A stretch of 57,948 nucleotides of DNA from Mucilaginibacter flavus (GTDB lineage: Bacteria; Bacteroidota; Bacteroidia; Sphingobacteriales; Sphingobacteriaceae). A program made the position numbers and the translations under genes. The stretch is from positions 1-57,948 of the forward strand of contig NZ_JAUFPS010000091.1 of assembly GCF_030409315.1 (NCBI RefSeq). The letters are read 5' to 3'. The number at the start of each line of letters is the position of its first letter. Within the stretch, counting starts at the first letter, position 1. This document shows, in pieces, positions 53,672-57,948 of the stretch. The notes beneath the pieces are model-generated. The model worked only from the letters and a program-made list of their open reading frames with translations, searched no databases and was not told the DNA's origin.

Positions 53672-53817
53672 GATGTGCAGATTTCAAATTTCAAATTTGC
53701 AGATGTTGATCAGAATTTTCAGAATTTAAAAATGAACAGAATCCTGTAAATTCAATAATCCTGTAAATTCTGATTCAGACATAATCTGCATATTTGCACA
53801 TCTGTAATCTGCACATC
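53672..53817. repeat. Nested inverted word arrays in a divergent gap
   Basis: The outer arms 53672-53708 and 53781-53817 carry GATGTGCAGATT and its inverse. The inner arms (from 53709, ATCAGAATTTTCAGAATTTA; to 53779, CCTGTAAATTCTGATTCAGA) carry the ACAGAATCCTGTAAAT family. They fill the 174-bp gap between LysE-type and BtuF-like genes almost completely, leaving no standard promoter visible. Confidence 0.88.
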
Positions 53818-53825
53818 TAACAAAC

Positions 53826-54752
53826 ATGTCAAGTTCTAAAATAGTTTCCCTGCTACCTTCCGCTACCGAGATCATATGTGCCCTTGGGCTCGAAAATATT
53901 TTGGTTGGTCGCTCGCATGAGTGCGATTATCCCGAATCTGTAAAGCAACTGCCGGTTTGTACCGAGGCAAATTTCCCCGATGGATTAAGCAGTGCTGATA
54001 TCGATATAAAAGTAAAAGAGATCCTGGCCGATGCATTATCGGTATATACCGTTAAGCGCGAAGTAATCAAAGACCTCTCGCCCGATGTGGTGATCACACA
54101 GGATCAGTGCGAAGTTTGCGCGGTATCTTTAACCGATGTGGAGCAGGCTTTAGATAATTATCTCGATAAAAAAGCACAGATCATTTCTTTGCGACCAAAC
54201 AGTATGCAGGATATTTTTAATGATATCAGCACTATAGCCAAAGCGTTAAATGTAGAGAAAGCAGGCGAGGAGTTGTTAGAGTTATTGAACGAACGTGTTG
54301 ATATTATTAAACACAAACTAAAGTTTGCCGATAGTAAACCAACAGTAGCCTGTATTGAATGGCTTCAACCGCTAATGGTATCTGGTAACTGGGTACCGGG
54401 TTTAGTTGATATAGCAGGTGGAACACCGGTGCTGGCCAAACCAGGCGCACATTCGCCTTATGTGAGCTGGGATGATATTGTTGAGCAAAACCCGGAAATC
54501 ATAGTGGTGATGCCCTGTGGTTTTTCTATTGAGCGTACGCTGCGCGAAATGGGTATACTTATGCAGCAACCTGGCTTTGCCGATTTGAAAGCCGTTAAAA
54601 ATAACCGCCTGTACATTGCCGATGGCAACCAATACTTTAATCGCCCCGGCCCAAGGATAGTTGATTCTATCGAGATCCTGGCCGAGATTATTCGCCCTAA
54701 ACAGTTTGCTTTTGGTTACGAAGGCGAAGGCTGGATTAAGTTTGGCCTGTAG
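53826..54752 (+). CDS. BtuF-like substrate-binding protein without signal peptide
   Basis: 308 aa. IVSLLPSATEIICALGLENILVGRSHECDYPE and EWLQPLMVSGNWVPGLVDIAGGTPVLAKPG are the cobalamin/iron-siderophore-binding BtuF/FhuD fold with two lobes. There is no signal peptide or lipobox, so it should be cytoplasmic, unlike ABC binding proteins; QDQCEVCAVS gives a C-x-x-C. Signal-less members of this family are common and uncharacterised. It is not next to a permease or ATPase. A cobalamin-binding role is only by fold. Confidence 0.85.
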   Translation: MSSSKIVSLLPSATEIICALGLENILVGRSHECDYPESVKQLPVCTEANFPDGLSSADIDIKVKEILADALSVYTVKREVIKDLSPDVVITQDQCEVCAVSLTDVEQALDNYLDKKAQIISLRPNSMQDIFNDISTIAKALNVEKAGEELLELLNERVDIIKHKLKFADSKPTVACIEWLQPLMVSGNWVPGLVDIAGGTPVLAKPGAHSPYVSWDDIVEQNPEIIVVMPCGFSIERTLREMGILMQQPGFADLKAVKNNRLYIADGNQYFNRPGPRIVDSIEILAEIIRPKQFAFGYEGEGWIKFGL

Positions 54753-54875
54753 CGGGACTTGGGGACCGGTGGACATTGGGAATATGGGATTTTGGGACGA
54801 TGGACCTAACTTCTCGTGCTGCCGCAAGGCTCTGCCTTGTGGCCCGCATGCAAAGTATATTACAGGCGTATCCAG

Positions 54876-54909
54876 ACTTACGAAATTTTTAAAACGTCGT
54901 AAGTTTTTC
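54876..54909 (+). terminator. Hairpin after the BtuF-like gene
   Basis: ACTTACGA (54876-54883) pairs with TCGTAAGT (54897-54904) followed by TTTTC. Upstream, 54753-54780 is GGAC/GGGA-rich wording starting at the BtuF stop, and GCAAGGCTCTGCCTTGTGGC makes a second hairpin. I see no gene in the 258-nt gap. Confidence 0.55.
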
Positions 54910-55010
54910 ATATCCCATTAATTTATAGAACAATAATATTTCAACTTATTAAAATTATTTAAAAAGTTGTATATATTTACGTTTCCTATATTATCATAAC
55001 ACAAAATCAC

Positions 55011-57590
55011 ATGCGCAAAATCCTTACCTTAATGCTGGTTTCGGCATTTTTTATGAGTACTGCTTTTAAAACTGATCCCGTAAAATTTAATGCCGCCGAT
55101 CTGCACATCAGCTGGGAGGTAATGGATGATAACTACCAGGGTAAAAATGAAGCCCTGACAGCATTAGTGATCACCAACAAAGGGAAAGAAACTTTACCTG
55201 CCGCCGGCTGGAAGTTTTATTTTAACTCGGGGCGGGGATTTACCGAAAACGCTGTGAGCGGCAACGCCAAAATAAACCAGGTAAATGGCGATTTATATAG
55301 CATTACCCCAACTGCCGGTTTTAAAGACCTAAAGTCCGGCGAATCAATCCGCATAGAATATGTAAACGATGATCCGGCAGTAAACGTAACCGATGCCCCC
55401 GAAGGTATTTACCTGGTATGGGATGCCAACCCCGAAAAAGGCTACAGCATCGGATCATTCAATATAACCCCCTACAAACCCACCTACCAGGGTTTAATTA
55501 CTCCCGAAATTGTTTTTGACAGAAATAAAGTGGTAACTGATATCCCGGCAGATCAATTACCGAAAATTTTCCCTACGCCGGTAAGCTACACCGAAAATAG
55601 TGGCTCGTTTATATTGAGTGAGAAAACTCTTATTGCTGCCGATGGCGATTTTACAAAGGAAGCAACCTCTTTAGCCGAAAGCATCAACAGTCTGACAGGT
55701 AAACCCGCTAAGATTGTAACTACAGCATCAGGGGCAAATATCTACCTGAAAAAAGTGAGTGGAATTGCTGCCGAAGGGTATGAATTAAATGTAACACCAC
55801 AAGGCATCACCATTAACGCGTCTACCCCGGTTGGTGCTTTTTATGGTATTCAGTCATTAAAAAGCCTGGTGCCTTTTGCTGCTTACAGCAAAAAAGAAAA
55901 ATCTATCCAGTTACTTTGCGTTGCCGTTAAAGACGAACCCCGTTTCCCGCACCGCGCTGTAATGCTGGATGTGGCCCGTAACTTTCAGCCTAAAAGCCAG
56001 GTGCTAAAACTAATTGAGGCGATGAGCCTTTATAAACTTAATGTACTTCACCTGCATTTAACTGATGATGAAGGTTGGAGAATAGAGATCCCCTCATTGC
56101 CGGAGCTCACTTCGGTAGGGTCAAAACGCGGCCATACTTTAGATAGCAAACATCATCTTCCGGCATCGCATGGATCGGGTCCGGATGTAAATAATGCTAC
56201 CGGTACTGGTTTTTATACCAAAGCCGAGTATATCGAGATTTTAAGATACGCTACCGACCGTCACATTATAGTGATCCCCGAGATTGAAACCCCTGGCCAT
56301 GCTCGTGCGTCTATCAAAGCTATGGATGCACGTTATGATCGCCTGATGGCCGAAGGTAAAAAGGACGAGGCCGTTAAATATTTGCTGCGCGATTTGGACG
56401 ATAAATCAGAATACCGTTCTGTACAGTATTGGAATGATAACGTGATCAATGTATCTGTACCATCAACCTATACTTTTGTTGAAACCGTTGTCGATGATTT
56501 GATCGGTATCTACAAAGAAGCGGGCGCACCACTACCAACTATTCATTTTGGTGGTGATGAGGTACCTCCGCATGTTTGGGAAAAATCGCCTGCTTATCTT
56601 GCCTTAAAAGCAACGCACCCCGAAATTCAAGGTACCGGCGACCTGTGGTATTACTTTTACGGTCGTGTTAACCAGATATTGAAAGCAAAAGGCATTTACC
56701 TGTCGGGATGGGAAGAAATGGCCCTTCGTAAAACCAAGCTTGATGGTAACGATACCTACGTGCCCAACCCCGACCTTGCCGGCGAACACCTGCATGCCGA
56801 TGTTTGGAACAACGTATTAGGCGGCGGACAGGAAGACCTGGCCTACAAACTGGCAAACGGCGGTTACAAGGTAGTGCTTACCTGCGTTACCAACCTGTAT
56901 TTTGATATGGCCAACTACAAATCATTTGATGAACCGGGTTATTACTGGGGAGCATTTTTAGGTATCGATAAGTTTTACTCATTTATTCCTTACGATTACT
57001 TTAAAAATGCCGATGTAGATAGAAACGGCGCGCCAATCAATCAAAACATATTTTTAGGCAAGCAGCGCCTTACCGACTATGGCAAAAGCAACATTATAGG
57101 CCTGCAAGGCGCGCTATGGGCCGAAACGGTGAAAAGCACCGATAGGATGGATTACATGATTTTCCCGCGTTTGCTGGGCCTTGCAGAGCGTGCATGGGCA
57201 CAAGACCCAACCTGGGCTACCGAAAAGGATGGCATAAAAGCGAAGCAGGATTATCAGCAGGCCTGGTCTACGTTTTTAAATGTATTGGGTAAAAGAGAAT
57301 TGCCACGACTAACGTATTTCAATGGTGGTTACAACTACCGTGTGCCTAAACCGGGCATTAACTTGCAGGATGGTAAATACTCATCAAACGTAGAGTTCCC
57401 GGGTTTAACCATCAGGTATACCACCAATGGTAATGACCCTGATGCAGGCAGCAAAATGTACACCGGCCCCGTTGATTACAAAAGTGGTATCATCAAATTC
57501 CGCGCCTTTGATCCTAAAGGTAGGGGAGGTAATGTAGCTACCGGAGGCGAGGAAACACAAACTGGAAAGAAACAAGGATCTACTTTGTAG
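55011..57590 (+). CDS. Secreted GH20 beta-N-acetylhexosaminidase
   Basis: 859 aa. A signal peptide (ending MSTAFKTD) precedes a CHB_HEX-type carbohydrate-binding domain (~27-165; ISWEVMDDNYQGKNEAL). Then come a GH20b alpha/beta domain (~185-310), the GH20 barrel with the catalytic pair D516-E517 in HFGGDEVPPHVWE and LHLTDDEGWRIEIP, and a C-terminal chitobiase-like beta domain (~785-859). It removes terminal GlcNAc/GalNAc from chito-oligosaccharides or glycans. Periplasmic or secreted. The TAG stop is the first word of an inverted array. Confidence 0.94.
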   Translation: MRKILTLMLVSAFFMSTAFKTDPVKFNAADLHISWEVMDDNYQGKNEALTALVITNKGKETLPAAGWKFYFNSGRGFTENAVSGNAKINQVNGDLYSITPTAGFKDLKSGESIRIEYVNDDPAVNVTDAPEGIYLVWDANPEKGYSIGSFNITPYKPTYQGLITPEIVFDRNKVVTDIPADQLPKIFPTPVSYTENSGSFILSEKTLIAADGDFTKEATSLAESINSLTGKPAKIVTTASGANIYLKKVSGIAAEGYELNVTPQGITINASTPVGAFYGIQSLKSLVPFAAYSKKEKSIQLLCVAVKDEPRFPHRAVMLDVARNFQPKSQVLKLIEAMSLYKLNVLHLHLTDDEGWRIEIPSLPELTSVGSKRGHTLDSKHHLPASHGSGPDVNNATGTGFYTKAEYIEILRYATDRHIIVIPEIETPGHARASIKAMDARYDRLMAEGKKDEAVKYLLRDLDDKSEYRSVQYWNDNVINVSVPSTYTFVETVVDDLIGIYKEAGAPLPTIHFGGDEVPPHVWEKSPAYLALKATHPEIQGTGDLWYYFYGRVNQILKAKGIYLSGWEEMALRKTKLDGNDTYVPNPDLAGEHLHADVWNNVLGGGQEDLAYKLANGGYKVVLTCVTNLYFDMANYKSFDEPGYYWGAFLGIDKFYSFIPYDYFKNADVDRNGAPINQNIFLGKQRLTDYGKSNIIGLQGALWAETVKSTDRMDYMIFPRLLGLAERAWAQDPTWATEKDGIKAKQDYQQAWSTFLNVLGKRELPRLTYFNGGYNYRVPKPGINLQDGKYSSNVEFPGLTIRYTTNGNDPDAGSKMYTGPVDYKSGIIKFRAFDPKGRGGNVATGGEETQTGKKQGSTL

Positions 57591-57627
57591 TCATTAGTCA
57601 TTTCGCTGAGTTGTCATTAGTCATTAG
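57588..57627 (+). repeat. Reiterated word GTCATTA (left arm)
   Basis: GTCATTA at 57590, 57613 and 57620, GTCATTT at 57597. It starts on the last base of the GH20 stop codon. The inverse units are at 57806-57868. Confidence 0.9.
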
Positions 57628-57731
57628 GTTTTCTTTCGCTCCCGCGAGGTTAGCGATAGCGTACCTCGTGGGTAAAACGAGTAAGCTTTCAGCTTACGGC
57701 GAAGAGCAGCTGAAAGCTGCAACCATGAAAC

Positions 57732-57752
57732 CCGCGGGCTGAAAGCCCGCGG
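57732..57752 (+). other. GC-rich hairpin between the GTCATTA arms
   Basis: CCGCGGGCT and AGCCCGCGG pair perfectly around GAA. Two weaker stems lie upstream (AGCTTTCAGCT/AGCTGAAAGCT around 57684-57718, and a Gly-codon-like CCCGCGAGGT/ACCTCGTGGG near 57650-57682). Confidence 0.75.
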
Positions 57753-57754
57753 TA

Positions 57755-57803
57755 GCAAAAAAAAATCCCGCCATCAAAACAATTGAAGCGGGATTTTTTT
57801 TGC
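57755..57803 (+). terminator. Terminator after GH20 gene
   Basis: AAATCCCGC pairs with GCGGGATTT, followed by a run of T; the A run before it makes it usable in both directions. The 358-nt gene-free end of the window also holds the word arrays and hairpins listed here. Confidence 0.85.
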
Positions 57804-57805
57804 CC

Positions 57806-57868
57806 TAATGACTAATGACTAATGACTAATGACTAATGACTAATGACTAATGACTAATGACTAATGAC
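57806..57868. repeat. Nine perfect TAATGAC tandem units (right arm)
   Basis: Nine contiguous copies of TAATGAC, 63 bp, the inverse of the GTCATTA words at 57588-57627. The only perfect long microsatellite in the window. Confidence 0.97.
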
Positions 57869-57948
57869 TGTCTCGTCCTAAAAAAAGTTTACAGTTTTTA
57901 GATTAATCCTGTAATGAGTTTACAGGTTGATTTGTGTCCTGAATTAGC
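57869..57948. mobile_element. Possible terminal end of an insertion sequence (truncated by the window)
   Basis: TGTCTCGTCCTAAAAAAAGT begins exactly where the last TAATGAC ends, and GTTTACAG occurs twice (about 57887 and 57919). TG-starting, A-rich ends with internal repeats are typical of IS3-type elements. The transposase, if any, is beyond the window, so this is weak. Confidence 0.25.

Noticed and set aside
53652..53687. Longer start for the LysE-type gene (ATG at 53687)
   Set aside because: The extra 12 residues are encoded by the spacer repeat and precede the normal first helix of the family.
57806..57868. CRISPR-like array
   Set aside because: The 7-bp units are contiguous with no spacers, and no cas genes are present; it is a simple tandem repeat.

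Overview
The window reads as chromosomal DNA of a Bacteroidota bacterium, most likely family Sphingobacteriaceae (Mucilaginibacter/Pedobacter-like; the genus is inference). Evidence: several promoters fit the Bacteroidota pattern TTTG-N19/20-TAnnTTTG (before the tRNA, the ArsR/SRPBCC operon, atpD and the TonB receptor); Shine-Dalgarno sites are weak; atpD-atpC stand apart from the other ATP synthase genes; FtsZ ends in the NSFLHDN-type tail; and TonB-receptor, PepSY, GH18, GH20, DUF1080 and MacB/FtsX-like genes are present. No prophage, CRISPR array or complete insertion sequence is visible.

Layout. 1-7.8 kb (mostly minus strand): a DUF1080 glycan protein, a small antitoxin-like protein, an exonuclease plus cNMP/CBS/DUF294 pair, a SnoaL-like protein, a tiny zinc-ribbon protein, a PAS/HisKA protein without ATPase and a YncE-like propeller. 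7.9-9.7 kb: an operon SRPBCC-ArsR-SRPBCC-SRPBCC behind a promoter carrying two 16-bp palindromes. 10.4-17.6 kb: intergenic palindromes, atpC/atpD, a quinone oxidoreductase, a large FtsX-type permease, a peroxiredoxin and tRNA-Arg(ACG). 17.6-24.5 kb: adk, obg, a WecA/MraY-like transferase, gap, pgk, two GNATs and a lipoprotein. 25-34.9 kb: GH18 with a beta/gamma-crystallin tail, CocE-type hydrolase, NodB deacetylase, and an iron-uptake pair (TonB receptor plus PepSY membrane protein) behind two Fur-box-like sites. 35.2-51.3 kb: a dcw cluster, mraZ-rsmH-ftsL-ftsI-murE-mraY-murD-ftsW-murG-murC-ftsQ-ftsA-ftsZ (no murF or ddl here), with three 10-bp-phased GTGGTAA sites before mraZ. 51.5-57.9 kb: an alpha-oxoamine synthase, a LysE-type exporter, a BtuF-like protein without signal peptide, and a GH20 hexosaminidase.

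The most unusual signal is in the spacers. Many gaps are filled by short words (7-16 nt) reiterated imperfectly. They very often begin at or within a few bases of a stop codon and are often laid out as long inverted arms flanking a terminator or a whole gap. The words differ between gaps, but some recur exactly: AGTATCAAGTAG in three gaps, GATGTGCAGATTTCA in three, ACAGAATCCTGTAAAT in two. They interrupt the dcw cluster at murE/mraY, mraY/murD, murD/ftsW and ftsW/murG, and one appears to have supplied the start codon and first ~15 codons of murD. A second notable signal is a cluster of three DnaA-box matches in 48 bp between ftsA and ftsZ. A third is a ~150-bp dispersed palindromic element present twice.
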